Shown here: one piece after another, positions 44,992-53,459 of the stretch
Position numbering within the stretch: position 1 is the first letter of the stretch
Layout: each line of letters opens with the position of its first letter
From: CAIKMD01 sp963729935
Lineage (GTDB): Bacteria > Pseudomonadota > Alphaproteobacteria > ATCC43930 > CGMCC-115725
DNA length: 64,000 nucleotides
Reading direction: 5' to 3'
Assembly (NCBI GenBank): GCA_963729935.1
Contig: CAVSPW010000005.1
Span: forward strand, 434,001 to 498,000
Notes under the pieces: model-generated
Database searches by the model: none
The model's input: only the letters and a program-made list of their open reading frames with translations
Told to the model about the DNA's origin: nothing
Translations under genes and position numbers: made by a program

Positions 44992-45930
44992 ATGAAACGC
45001 TCGGTCACGATCATGAGCATCGCCGATGTCCCGCTGCACATCCCGTCCGGCATCGGCCGCGAGGGCAGCAGCGCCAGCAAGCCGTTTCCGCTCGATTCGG
45101 GCATCCCCGGAATCCGGTTGGAGTTCACCTGGCGCCGCTATGACAAGGGATATGCGACGCCGCGCCATAAGCACATCTTCGATCAGTATCGCTACAACCT
45201 CACCGGCAAGCGCCAGATCAAGGACGGGTTCCTGGAAGCGGGCGAAGTCGCCTTCTATCCCGAAGGCGTCTATTACGGGCCGCAATTGCAGGAAGAGGAA
45301 TGCACCGGCCTGGGATTGCAGTTCCAGGGCCTGACGGGCATTCCCTATCTGACCCATAAGGAACTGAACGAGGCGCGCAAGGCGCTGTCGGCCGAAGGCG
45401 GCATCTTCAAGGACGGCATCTACACGAAAATCCTGCCCAACGGAAAAAAGATCAACAAAGACTCCCACGTCGCTTGCAGCGAATACGTCTCGGGCAAGAA
45501 GATCGAATTCCCGGAGGGCCGTTTCGAGAAGCCGATCGTCATGCGGCCGCAGGGCCATCCCTGGATCGGCGACCGTAAAGTGGAGGGCGTCGAGCACAAG
45601 CGTCTCGGCACCTTCGGCGGCTCGGGGATCCGGCTGACGCGGCTCGCGCCCGGCGCCCGAATTCCGGCGCAGCACATGGAGGACGCGGAAATCCGCTATC
45701 TGATCGAGGGCTCGATCAATTATGGCGGCAAGATCTGGGCGGGCGGCAAGACGCAGGATGCCGGCACCTACATGTATATCCAGCAGGGCGCGGATGTCGG
45801 CGAGATCGCGACCGACACGGGCGGGACCTTCTACGTGATCGAGCTTCCCATGCTGGCCGATATCGAAGCGCAGCGCGCGCGCGAGGGCGCCAAGGCGGAA
45901 TCGCGCGGCGAAATGGCGAGCGCGAAGTAA
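44992..45930 (+). CDS. Two-cupin protein
   Basis: This 312-residue protein has an N-terminal cupin (ATPRHKHIFDQYRYNLTGKRQIKD, then GEVAFYPEGVYYGPQ) and a C-terminal cupin (LAPGARIPAQHMEDAEIRYLIEGS, then DAGTYMYIQQGADVG). The HxH and His ligands suggest a metal in at least the first barrel. Bicupins include dioxygenases and sensory proteins. A TRAP binding protein follows 72 bp downstream, which hints at a shared small-acid substrate. Confidence 0.75.
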   Translation: MKRSVTIMSIADVPLHIPSGIGREGSSASKPFPLDSGIPGIRLEFTWRRYDKGYATPRHKHIFDQYRYNLTGKRQIKDGFLEAGEVAFYPEGVYYGPQLQEEECTGLGLQFQGLTGIPYLTHKELNEARKALSAEGGIFKDGIYTKILPNGKKINKDSHVACSEYVSGKKIEFPEGRFEKPIVMRPQGHPWIGDRKVEGVEHKRLGTFGGSGIRLTRLAPGARIPAQHMEDAEIRYLIEGSINYGGKIWAGGKTQDAGTYMYIQQGADVGEIATDTGGTFYVIELPMLADIEAQRAREGAKAESRGEMASAK

Positions 45931-46002
45931 GCCCGCGGCGGCCGGGCGGCTCGGCCCGATCATTCTCTAAGAACGCCGATCCGGCCTCGCGGGGGAGCCA
46001 CG

Positions 46003-47034
46003 ATGATCTCACGAACAAAGCAAATCTGCATCGGCGGCGCGCTCGCGCTCGGTCTCGCCGGACCGGCGCGGGCCGAGGTGACCTTGACCATGAACGTGCC
46101 GATGCCGCGCGCATCCTCGTTCTTCGTCGGCGTCCAGCAACCCTGGGCGCGGATGATCGAGGCCCAATCGCAGGGCCGCATCAAGATCGCGATGCCCGCC
46201 GCCTCGCTGTCGCCGCTGTCGCGGCAATGGGAGATGGTGACGAGCGGCATCGCCGACATCTCGCTCTCGCCCACCGAATATATCCGCGAGCGGGTCAAGC
46301 TTCCCACTCTCGCCGAGATCCCCTTCCTCGCGCCGAACGGCGTCGCCGCCTCGGTCGCGATCTGGCGGACTTACGAAAAATATTTCGCCGCCGCGCATGA
46401 GTACAAGGGCGTCAAGCTGCTGGGGCTGTGGACCACGGGCGGCAATTTGCTGCAAACGCGCAAGCGCGCGGTGACGAAGATCGAGGATTTCCAGGGCCTG
46501 AAGATCTGGGTCGCGACGCCCAACATGGCGGCCGTCATCAAAAGCTTCGGCGCGACGCCGGTGCCGCAAGCCAACAGCAACATGTATGAAATGATGTCGG
46601 GCGGCATCGTCGACGGCGCCGTGGCCGGCCTCGGCGCGCTGATCTCGTTCCAGCTCGCGCATTACACCAAGGAAATGACGATCTTTCCCGGCCAGCTCGG
46701 CTACACCGTCCAATCCTTCTTCATGAACGAGAGAAAATACGACAGCCTCGCCCCGGAGGATCGCGCGGTCATCGACAAGCTGTCCTACGAACCCTTCGCG
46801 CGGATGGCGGGGCAGGGATTCATCGACCAGGATGATTCGGCCCGGCCGCTGATCAAGGAGAACGGCATCGCGACGCATCAGGCGAGCGCCGAGTTCATGA
46901 AGGTTCTCCGGGAGAAGATCGCCTTCTACAAGGCCAATTGGATGGCCGCCGCGACATCGCGCGGGATCGATGCGCAGGCCGCCTATGATTTCTACGTGAA
47001 GACCGCGCAGGAAAGCGCGTCGCTCGCGAAGTGA
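46003..47034 (+). CDS. TRAP transporter substrate-binding protein (DctP-like)
   Basis: The 343-residue protein has a signal peptide ending ARAE and the DctP-family fold: WARMIEAQSQGRIKI, FQGLKIWVATPNMAAVIKSFGATPVPQ and EMMSGGIVDGA. The conserved arginine that usually binds a carboxylate is not obvious in KIWVATP. No membrane subunits (DctQ or DctM) are in the window, so it is an orphan or works with a distant permease. Confidence 0.85.
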   Translation: MISRTKQICIGGALALGLAGPARAEVTLTMNVPMPRASSFFVGVQQPWARMIEAQSQGRIKIAMPAASLSPLSRQWEMVTSGIADISLSPTEYIRERVKLPTLAEIPFLAPNGVAASVAIWRTYEKYFAAAHEYKGVKLLGLWTTGGNLLQTRKRAVTKIEDFQGLKIWVATPNMAAVIKSFGATPVPQANSNMYEMMSGGIVDGAVAGLGALISFQLAHYTKEMTIFPGQLGYTVQSFFMNERKYDSLAPEDRAVIDKLSYEPFARMAGQGFIDQDDSARPLIKENGIATHQASAEFMKVLREKIAFYKANWMAAATSRGIDAQAAYDFYVKTAQESASLAK

Positions 47035-47438
47035 GCGGGCCGATCGGCTCCGGCGCCCGGCCGACGCTCGCTTCATAAGAAGGCGGTCGCCGCCGGCCGC
47101 TGGGCCATCAGCGCGATCGTCCTTCCTCGAAGCCGAGCCCAATGACCCGCCGGCCCGCTTGCCGTCGCGACAATGGGTCGGCCGCGTCGTCTTTTTCCTC
47201 GCGGCGCATCGCTTCGGCGCCATGCGCAATTTAAGCACAAGCGCCCAAAAATTTAGCGGATGCATAGCGGGCGGGCGCATGCCGGCGCGCCGGGCGCGAA
47301 CGCGCCGGAAGGCGAGAAAGCCCCGCCGATAAACGGAATCCAGCCGCGCGCGGCGCTTCGCCCGCGATCGATCCTCTTGCCAGGGCGCTTGCCCCCGCCC
47401 CTCCGTGAATTTGCATCCATTCTTGCATACAAGATTAA

Positions 47439-47552
47439 GGGCCCGGTCGGCTGCACGGCGCCCGGCATCGCGTCGACGGCGTGTCGGGCTCGAACACCGA
47501 AGGCAACAACAATGTCCGGGTCGGGACGGTCGGCATCGGATTCGGCTTCTGA
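47439..47552 (+). pseudogene. Possible C-terminal remnant of an outer-membrane protein
   Basis: After an in-frame TAA, a 37-codon frame ends SGSNTEGNNNVRVGTVGIGFGF and stop. The alternating pattern with a terminal Phe is the classic last beta-strand of outer-membrane barrels. Nothing upstream continues the frame, so at most this is a fragment. The evidence is pattern only. Confidence 0.3.
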
Positions 47553-47573
47553 ACGGCTTCTGAACAGAGTGCG

Positions 47574-47608
47574 CGCCGTTCGAGCCGAGGCTATCGACTC
47601 GAACGGCG
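47574..47608 (+). terminator. Perfect 11-bp stem-loop
   Basis: CGCCGTTCGAG (47574-47584) and CTCGAACGGCG (47598-47608) pair perfectly around a 13-nt loop, 22 bp after the stop of the possible barrel fragment. The following TCGCCCTTGTCTTCG has a poor U-tract. A leftover terminator is the simplest reading. Confidence 0.45.
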
Positions 47609-47829
47609 TCGCCCTTGTCTTCGCCTTGGGCGGTTCCAAGACCGACGGCGCCGAAGGTCGAATCTCCGCTCGACGCGAAACGGCGAAAATCGGGCGTGGC
47701 TTTGGATGCCGGCATCTTGATCTGGGTCAAGGTCGCCGCTCCCGTCGTCGTTACACTTTTGCAATGAATTAGAAGCTTTCGCTCGGCCGCCCTGACGAGC
47801 CGGGACGAGCCGGGCACGGGAGAGCCGAC

Positions 47830-48258
47830 ATGACCACGGTAAGGCGGGTTCTCGAACAGAAGCCTTCAAACCTTTGGACCATCAGCCCCGACGCGACCGT
47901 CTTCGATGCCATCGCCAAGATGGCCGAGAAAGATGTCGGCTCCATGCTTGTGATGGACGGCGACGAATTGATCGGCATCATCACCGAAAGACATTATTCC
48001 CGCAACGTCGCCCTCAAAGGGAAAACCTCTCCCGCCATGTTGGTCCGGGACATCATGGAGAAGAACGTGATGTATGTGCGGCCGGAGCAGTCGGTCGAGG
48101 AATGCATGGCCCTGATGACCGAAAAGCGCGTCCGTCATCTGCCGGTGCTCGAAGGCAAAAAAATGCTCGGCATCGTTTCGATCGGGGATTTGGTCAAGAG
48201 CATCATCGCCGATCAGAAATTCGTCATCGAACAGCTTGAGCACTACGTGCACGGCTAG
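47830..48258 (+). CDS. CBS-pair domain protein
   Basis: This 142-residue protein consists of two CBS repeats: DATVFDAIAKMAEKDVGSMLVMD...LIGIITERHYSR, and EQSVEECMALMTEKRVRHLPVLE...LGIVSIGDLVK. Stand-alone CBS pairs usually bind adenine nucleotides and signal energy state. No partner is clear. An SRPBCC gene follows 68 bp downstream. GGGAGAG precedes the ATG. Confidence 0.92.
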   Translation: MTTVRRVLEQKPSNLWTISPDATVFDAIAKMAEKDVGSMLVMDGDELIGIITERHYSRNVALKGKTSPAMLVRDIMEKNVMYVRPEQSVEECMALMTEKRVRHLPVLEGKKMLGIVSIGDLVKSIIADQKFVIEQLEHYVHG

Positions 48259-48326
48259 GCGCGGCGCGGGCCGCGGTCGGCCCCGAAGTCTCCGCCATCG
48301 CTTGCCGCGATTTTTCGGAGATCGGC

Positions 48327-48833
48327 ATGGCAAGAATTTCCGAATCCGTGACGATCGAAGCGGAGCGGGAAGCGATCTTCGACCTCATCTCGCGCGTGGA
48401 CGAATTCCCCCTCTATGCGGACGCCCTGAAGGAGGTCGAAAAGATCGGCCACCGCACCTATCGCTGGGTTGCGCGCGTGCACGGCTTCGCGCTGAGTTGG
48501 GATTCGACCATCACGGAATTTCGCCGCCCGGCTCGCCTGGCATGGCGTTCGATCCGGGGCTTCAGGAATTCCGGCACCTATACTCTGACGAAAACAGCCG
48601 GGGGCACGAAGGTCGAGCTTTCGATCGCGTATAGTTTTGAAGCCGGCCGAATGGGGAAATTGATGGAGGCCTTGGTGGCTCCCGTCACGCGCATCGCAGC
48701 GGCGGCAATTCTCGAAAAGGTCAAGCAACGGCTCGAACGGCGCCCGCCCGGGATTCCGGCGCGAGAAACCGTGCCTCGCAAGCCGAACGCTTCCCCCGCT
48801 CGCGCGAAAGGGCGGCGCAAGGGAGAATTGTAG
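48327..48833 (+). CDS. SRPBCC-family (RatA/Coq10-like) protein
   Basis: In this 168-residue protein, residues 1-140 form a START/SRPBCC hydrophobic-pocket domain (ESVTIEAEREAIFDLISRVDEFPLYADALKEVEKI). The tail is basic and Lys/Arg-rich (about 140-168), possibly for binding RNA, DNA or membrane. Such proteins bind lipids or quinones. GGAG lies 8 bp before the ATG. Confidence 0.8.
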   Translation: MARISESVTIEAEREAIFDLISRVDEFPLYADALKEVEKIGHRTYRWVARVHGFALSWDSTITEFRRPARLAWRSIRGFRNSGTYTLTKTAGGTKVELSIAYSFEAGRMGKLMEALVAPVTRIAAAAILEKVKQRLERRPPGIPARETVPRKPNASPARAKGRRKGEL

Positions 48834-48918
48834 CCATCCGGCATTCATGCGATCCTCAGGGGGCGGCCGATCCGCACGGGCTTGAAATTCCGTTCGGAGC
48901 CGCCGAGGGAGGCCACGC

Positions 48919-49557
48919 ATGGACGACGCAACCCTTCGACCCCGATCCCGCGACTCCGCGAGCGCGGCCGCCTCGGCCCAGCCGATGCTGCGCGGCATCC
49001 ATCATCTGGCGCTCAACACCGCGGATATGCGGATGACGCTCGATTTCTACCTGCGCATTCTCGGCATGAAGCTGGTGCATGGGCTGCGCACGCCGACGCC
49101 CAAGCAAGGCGCCGGACCCGCGCATGGCGAGGGAACCCCGCCCTATAAGGGCATCCCGCATTTCTTCCTCGATATGGGCGGCGACAGCCTCCTCGCCTTC
49201 TTCGAATATCCCAAAACCGTCGCCAAGGCCGACCGCGACACGATCGGCGCCATGCAGCACGTCTCCTTCGCCTGCGGCCCGAAGCGCCATCGCGAGATGC
49301 TCGAACGCTTGAAGGCGAACGGCGTCGAGATCACGGCCGGTCCGCTCATGATCATTCCGCCGGCGATCTATTCCTTCTATTTCTTCGACCCGAACGGGAT
49401 CCGGCTCGAGATCGTCACCAACCGCGACGGGCCCGATGAAGATTTCGACGTGATCCGCTCCTGCGCCATGCCGGAAGCCGAGCTGCGCGCCCAGCTCGAA
49501 GGGATCGGCGGCGACAAGCCCTGGATCGACGACCTGATCGCGGCGATGGCGCGCTAG
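48919..49557 (+). CDS. VOC-superfamily (glyoxalase/dioxygenase-like) protein
   Basis: This 212-residue protein has a VOC metal-binding fold with LRGIHHLALNTADMRMTLDFYLRILGMKLVHG, MQHVSFACGPKRHREMLERL and YFFDPNGIRLEIVT. The His, His, Glu ligands expected of the family are visible (GIHHLAL, MQHVSF, LEIV). The substrate is unknown. It is convergent with the terminase-like gene, with the tandem array between. Confidence 0.85.
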   Translation: MDDATLRPRSRDSASAAASAQPMLRGIHHLALNTADMRMTLDFYLRILGMKLVHGLRTPTPKQGAGPAHGEGTPPYKGIPHFFLDMGGDSLLAFFEYPKTVAKADRDTIGAMQHVSFACGPKRHREMLERLKANGVEITAGPLMIIPPAIYSFYFFDPNGIRLEIVTNRDGPDEDFDVIRSCAMPEAELRAQLEGIGGDKPWIDDLIAAMAR

Positions 49558-49590
49558 CGCGGCGGCCACTGCGCCAAAGAATCGCATCCG

Positions 49591-49831
49591 CGCCCCGGCG
49601 CGGGCTGTGCTCGGGGCTCTTTAATGCTGCTTCGCACGACGCCCGCGCCCCTGCGCGGGCTGTGCTCGGGGCTCTTTAATGCCGCTTCGCACGACGCCCG
49701 CGCCCCTGCGCGGGCTGTGCTCGGGGCTCTTTAATGCTGCTTCGCACGACGCCCGCGCCCCTGCGCGGGCTGTGCTCGGGGCTCTTTAATGCCGCTTCGC
49801 ACGACGCCCGCGCCCCTGCGCGGGCTGTGCT
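49591..49831 (+). repeat. 55-bp tandem repeat array (GCTTCGCA family)
   Basis: Four full units start GCTTCGCACGACG at 49629, 49684, 49739 and 49794, spaced exactly 55 bp, after a partial first unit (49591-49611). Units alternate GCTGCTT and GCCGCTT just before the start, so a 110-bp dimer was duplicated. Each holds a perfect 7-bp hairpin, GCCCGCG-6 nt-CGCGGGC (first at 49641-49660). The array ends 8 bp before the stop of the double-terminase-HTH gene. Confidence 0.93.
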
Positions 49832-49839
49832 CCGCGCTC

Positions 49840-50502
49840 TCAGCGCTTCTTCTTCGGCGCGGCGTTGGCGGTGAAAAGCTGGAAATGCCGCGCGAGGCTT
49901 TGGAGCGCGCGATGCTTGTCGAGGGCGCGCACGCGCAGCCGCGTCGCGCCGTTCTTGCTCTTGCGCGCCGAGACCGACGCGATCGCAGCACCCTCCTCGG
50001 GGCCGAGCTCGGCGCTCGGCTTCACCGCGACGCCGCCGGGTCCCCAATCCATCACTCGGCGGAAATCGAAGAAGGCGATGCGCCCCCATTCGCCGACGAT
50101 TTGATCGCCGGTGATCGCGAGCCGCGCCGAGCGCGCCGCGGCGGCTTGCGCGATCGCCTCGGCGACATGCGGCACCTTCAGGAGCTGACAGCCGATCGCC
50201 GGCGCCGAGCGCCGCGAATAGCCGGCGCGGATCGCAGCCTTGGTCGCGTTGGTGTCGATGAGATATTCCTCGGCGAAGCGGCGCTGGCGCGGCGTCAAGC
50301 CCACGCCGCGGCGCGGCTGGGGCGGGGGCCAATCCGCGCCGCGCGAGCGCGCCTCGATCGCGGCTTGAACCCAGGCCTTGCGCAAGAGCTGCCAGCCGAT
50401 GATGCGCGCCGCGCTCGGCTTGTAGCCGGCACGCAACGCCGCCGCCGTGGCATCGCGCAGCACGAGATAATGCTCGACGAACAAGCGCTGCCGCTCGGTC
50501 AT
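49840..50502 (-). CDS. Orphan protein with two terminase-small-subunit HTH domains
   Basis: The first HTH-like unit in this 220-residue protein is residues 1-52 (TERQRLFVEHYLVLRDATAAALRAGYKPSAARIIGWQLL). The second is about 69-120 (LTPRQRRFAEEYLIDTNATKAAIRAGYSRRSAPAIGCQLL). They are clearly duplicates. A helical/oligomerisation part follows (residues 130-200) and the end is AAPKKKR. Phage small terminases recognise packaging sites through this domain. No large terminase, portal or capsid gene is nearby, so it is a prophage remnant or a recruited DNA-binding protein. Confidence 0.8.
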   Translation of the reverse strand: MTERQRLFVEHYLVLRDATAAALRAGYKPSAARIIGWQLLRKAWVQAAIEARSRGADWPPPQPRRGVGLTPRQRRFAEEYLIDTNATKAAIRAGYSRRSAPAIGCQLLKVPHVAEAIAQAAAARSARLAITGDQIVGEWGRIAFFDFRRVMDWGPGGVAVKPSAELGPEEGAAIASVSARKSKNGATRLRVRALDKHRALQSLARHFQLFTANAAPKKKR

Positions 50503-51021
50503 GGAAGAACCTGTCCTGGTGGCGAGGGAAAAAACCGGTCCGAGCGGCTCATCTCTTGATCGTCATCGCCCCCCGGGACGAAGTGCCCGGCGGTGACCGG
50601 CAATCCAGAGTTTCGCAGCTGACGGCGGAACGAGCCCATTCAATCCGCCGATACAATCCGAACACGCCGTGCGCGACACGCGCCGGGCGCTCGCGCAGCC
50701 TGAACCTTTCCTACCATATCGATCCGGATCGCGTCAAGAACAAAACACGAACATTCCCCCGCCGCCTCGGCGCCGCGGCCCGTCTTTCTTCTTGAAGCGC
50801 GGGCGTCTTTCGGGCGCAGCGTGCCCTTGCGCCCATGCGGCGCCCGTTTGACGGGAGCGAGCACGATGGCGGCAAGCGACAAGCTGTTCGCGGGATCGAT
50901 CCCCGAGATCTACGACCGGGGTGTTATAGGGACACAATACTTAATTCGTTTTGACGTCGCCGAGATAAGTATGATGTCCCCGAAATTTATGTGATGTCCC
51001 CGAAATTTATGAACGCACGCC
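50503..51021. other. Gene-free 0.5-kb stretch
   Basis: No gene is supported between the terminase-like gene and the amidohydrolase gene. The only structure I see is the 52-bp palindrome with its duplicated 20-bp tail at 50929-51011. Confidence 0.5.
50929..51011. repeat. REP-like palindrome, copy 1, with duplicated tail
   Basis: GGGACACAATACTTA at 50929 and TAAGTATGATGTCCC ending at 50980 form a 52-bp imperfect palindrome with TTTTGACGTCGCCGAG between. The right end TGATGTCCCCGAAATTTATG is tandemly duplicated (50972-50991, 50992-51011). Sequences of this form are common beside REP-associated tyrosine transposases. No such transposase is in the window. Confidence 0.8.
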
Positions 51022-52176
51022 TTAGCCGCCGATCCCCAGCAGCTTTGCCGCCGTGCCGCCGAGCATCGCGATGCGCTGCTCGGCGGTGAGGCCGGGCGTC
51101 GCGAGGATGTGGTCGACGGAGGTGCTGGTCCAGGGATAGGGGTAATCGGTGCCCATGACGATCTGGCCGGGGCCGGTCTCGGCGGCGAGATGACGCAACG
51201 CCTCCGGCGTGAACACGATGGAGTCGTAATAGAGCTGCTTCAGATACTCGGTCGGGCGCTTCTTGAGCGGCTTCACCCGGTCGGGGAAGGTGACGCCGAT
51301 GGCATCCGAACGCGCCGCGTAGGATGGCAGGTAGCCGCCGCCATGCGCGGCACACACCTTCAGGCCCGGGAAGCGATCGAGCGTGCCCTCGAAGATCAGA
51401 TGCGACAGCGCGATCGTCGTCTCGAGCGGGTTGCCGATCGCGTTGTCGAGCCCGCCATTGCCACCGAGGCGCGCTTGGAGCTCGGCGGTGCCCTGCGGGT
51501 GGAGGAAGACGAGCACGCCGAGTTCCTCCGCCTTGGCCCAAACCGGGTGGAATCGCTCCGCCGCGAGTTCCTCGCCATTGACGCTGCCGCCGACCGAGAC
51601 GCCGCGCAAGCCCAGCGTCTTGACGCCGTAGACGAGCTGCTCGACCGCGAGATCCGGATGCTGCAACGCCACCGTGGCGAAGGCGACGAAGCGCTCCTGA
51701 TGCGCGGCGCAGAATTCGGCGAGCTTCTCGTTCTGGAGCTTGATGAGCGCTGCCGCGAGGTCGCGCTCGGCCTTGTACCAAAACGGATTGACGCTGAGCG
51801 CCTCGACATCGATGCCCTGCGCGTCCATCGCCTGGATGCGGTCCTCGACCCGCGCGAACAGCAGCAGCGCCGGCCCGGGTAGCGGCGACGACATCAGCGC
51901 CATCGCCTCCGGCACCGAGCAATGGGCATGCACGTCGACGGTCTTGACCCGCTTGCCGCTGACCACGACCTCGCGCCGGCGCGACCGCCCCGGCGCCTGC
52001 TCCGCGCCGCGCCCCGGGCTCTGCGCGGACCCCGGCGTCTGAGCCTGGCTTTGCGCCGATGGCGGGATTTGCGCTTGGGCCTCGGGCGACATGGCGCGCA
52101 TCAGGTCGCAGCCGACAAAAGCGAGACCGCCCGCCGCAGAGCCGGCCGGACTTGGGATTGCCTGTGGTGTGCTCAT
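51022..52176 (-). CDS. ACMSD-like amidohydrolase with degenerate export signal
   Basis: This 384-residue protein carries an amidohydrolase_2 domain after about residue 75: VDVHAHC (HxH), the histidine in VFLHPQG, CAAHGGGYLP and the aspartate in MGTDYPYPW. Residues 12-45 (GSAAGGLAFVGCDL, then AQAQ) look like the end of a Tat or lipoprotein signal whose twin-arginine start is missing. A flavoprotein oxidoreductase gene lies upstream on the same strand. Substrate unknown. Confidence 0.85.
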   Translation of the reverse strand: MSTPQAIPSPAGSAAGGLAFVGCDLMRAMSPEAQAQIPPSAQSQAQTPGSAQSPGRGAEQAPGRSRRREVVVSGKRVKTVDVHAHCSVPEAMALMSSPLPGPALLLFARVEDRIQAMDAQGIDVEALSVNPFWYKAERDLAAALIKLQNEKLAEFCAAHQERFVAFATVALQHPDLAVEQLVYGVKTLGLRGVSVGGSVNGEELAAERFHPVWAKAEELGVLVFLHPQGTAELQARLGGNGGLDNAIGNPLETTIALSHLIFEGTLDRFPGLKVCAAHGGGYLPSYAARSDAIGVTFPDRVKPLKKRPTEYLKQLYYDSIVFTPEALRHLAAETGPGQIVMGTDYPYPWTSTSVDHILATPGLTAEQRIAMLGGTAAKLLGIGG

Positions 52177-52273
52177 TCAGATTCCTTCCGCGCCCCATCT
52201 AAGGCGCCATTTTCGCGCGAAGGCAAGCCTCGGGAGAGCGGATCAACCCGGTTTCGCGCCTCCGGCTGTTCTG

Positions 52274-52325
52274 GGGACATCAGCTTTATTCGCTTTGACG
52301 TCGCTGAGATAAGGATTATGCGCCC
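52274..52325. repeat. REP-like palindrome, copy 2 (decayed)
   Basis: GGGACATCAGCTTTATTCGC...TTTGACGTCGCTGAGATAAGGATTATGCGCCC aligns with copy 1 along its length, but the arms have diverged. It lies between the divergently placed start of the amidohydrolase gene and the end of the flavoprotein gene. Confidence 0.65.
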
Positions 52326-52481
52326 GCAATTTCATGCGTTGGCTTCTTCCGGCCCGCCGCATGTCGGCCTGGGCCGTCGAGAAGGGCGTGATGCGATTCG
52401 TGAATGCCGCGCAAGCGGCATTCCATCGTCTGTCAAAGATGCGAATGTGGCGAAGGGTTCGGCCGGCAGACCGGCGTCGCG

Positions 52482-53459
52482 TCAGGCCGCCACGCCCGGG
52501 ATGACCTCTTCTTTGAACAGACGGACGCTGCGCCGAAGCTGCGCCGGGTTTTCGATGTCGATGAGGAAGCCGCAGGTCATCACCCCCACGCCGGACTCGG
52601 CAAAAGCGCGCATTGCGCGCGTGACGGTGTCCGGGCTGCCGCAGATCATGTCGTCGGCGTTGCGCGCAATCGCCCCGCTCGGGTTCTTGACGAAGAAAGC
52701 CTCGGCCTCCGACCGGGCCTGTTGGTCGGTCTCCGCCACATGCACCGCCTTGCCCACCCCCGACCATTCCCGGGCGAGCGCGATCGTCTCCGAGCCGTGG
52801 CCGGAGGCCGCAAGCGCCGCGTGATAGCCGGCCATCTGCTCGCGCGCGCGCGCGGGGTCTCTGATCGCCGTGAACACCGGCCAGCCGCGCGCGGCGGCAT
52901 CGGCGATCGATGCCTGACTGAGGGTTCCGCGCGCCAGGATGGGGCGCGGCTTGCGGAAGGAGGACGGGTTGACGGCGACGTCGAGCCTTCCATGGTCAGT
53001 GCCGACCGCGAATTCGAGCGGTCCGCCCGTGCCGTCATAGGCCCAGATGTCGATGGCCGCGCGCATCCCCTGCTCGAACAATGCGCTGCGCTCGGCGAGG
53101 TTGCGCCCGAACGCCACCAAATCGGTCTCCTTGAATCCCGAGCCGAAAACGACGACGAGCCGCCCGGCGTTCAGCTGGTCGATCAGGTTGCACGACTCGA
53201 CCAGCCGCACCGGGTGATGCAGCGCCGGGTTCACCGTGGCGAGAATGAGCGTCGCCTGCGTCAGCCGGGGCGCGAGCGCGCAGGCGAACAAGAGCGAGTT
53301 CTGATAGCCTTGGTTCTCGTGGAGGTGATGCTCCGTGAGGGAGATCGCGCCGAATCCGCCTTGATCCGCCTCGAGCGCGAGGTCGGTCATGCAGTTGATG
53401 AGCGGAAGCTCGTTCCGCTTGTCTTGGATGCGGGTGCTGAGATGCATGCAGAACTTCAT
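52482..53459 (-). CDS. Luciferase-like (LLM class) flavin-dependent oxidoreductase
   Basis: From ATG 53459 the protein has 325 residues with the bacterial-luciferase fold: FGAISLTEHHLHENQGYQNSL (active-site His pair), LILATVNPALHHPVRLVESCNLIDQLNAGRLVVVFGSGF, and a late MICGSPDTVTRAMRAFAESG. It would use FMNH2 or F420 to oxidise an organic substrate. An LLM protein next to an amidohydrolase suggests a shared catabolic step, which is inference. Confidence 0.9.
   Translation of the reverse strand: MKFCMHLSTRIQDKRNELPLINCMTDLALEADQGGFGAISLTEHHLHENQGYQNSLLFACALAPRLTQATLILATVNPALHHPVRLVESCNLIDQLNAGRLVVVFGSGFKETDLVAFGRNLAERSALFEQGMRAAIDIWAYDGTGGPLEFAVGTDHGRLDVAVNPSSFRKPRPILARGTLSQASIADAAARGWPVFTAIRDPARAREQMAGYHAALAASGHGSETIALAREWSGVGKAVHVAETDQQARSEAEAFFVKNPSGAIARNADDMICGSPDTVTRAMRAFAESGVGVMTCGFLIDIENPAQLRRSVRLFKEEVIPGVAA

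Larger units (their letters stand above)
47035..47829. other. Gene-poor 0.8-kb stretch
   Basis: No intact gene is supported. The one notable content is a short frame ending like an outer-membrane protein (47439-47552) and a strong hairpin just after it (47574-47608). The remaining sequence has no recognised coding or RNA feature. Confidence 0.5.

Noticed and set aside
47260..47772. 170-codon plus-strand frame in the gap before the CBS gene
   Set aside because: It is Arg/Ala/Pro-rich with no motif, and it overlaps the better-explained barrel-end frame and hairpin.
46009..47817. 602-codon minus-strand frame over the TRAP binding protein
   Set aside because: It has no domain and is antisense to a clear DctP-family gene; its upstream part covers a gene-poor stretch with no ribosome site that I can support.
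49591..49831. CRISPR array at the 55-bp tandem repeats
   Set aside because: The whole 55-bp period is conserved, with no variable spacers, and no cas genes are near. It is a simple tandem repeat.
50503..51021. tRNA or other RNA gene in the gap after the terminase-like gene
   Set aside because: No cloverleaf or TTCGAATCC-type arm is visible here or elsewhere in the window.
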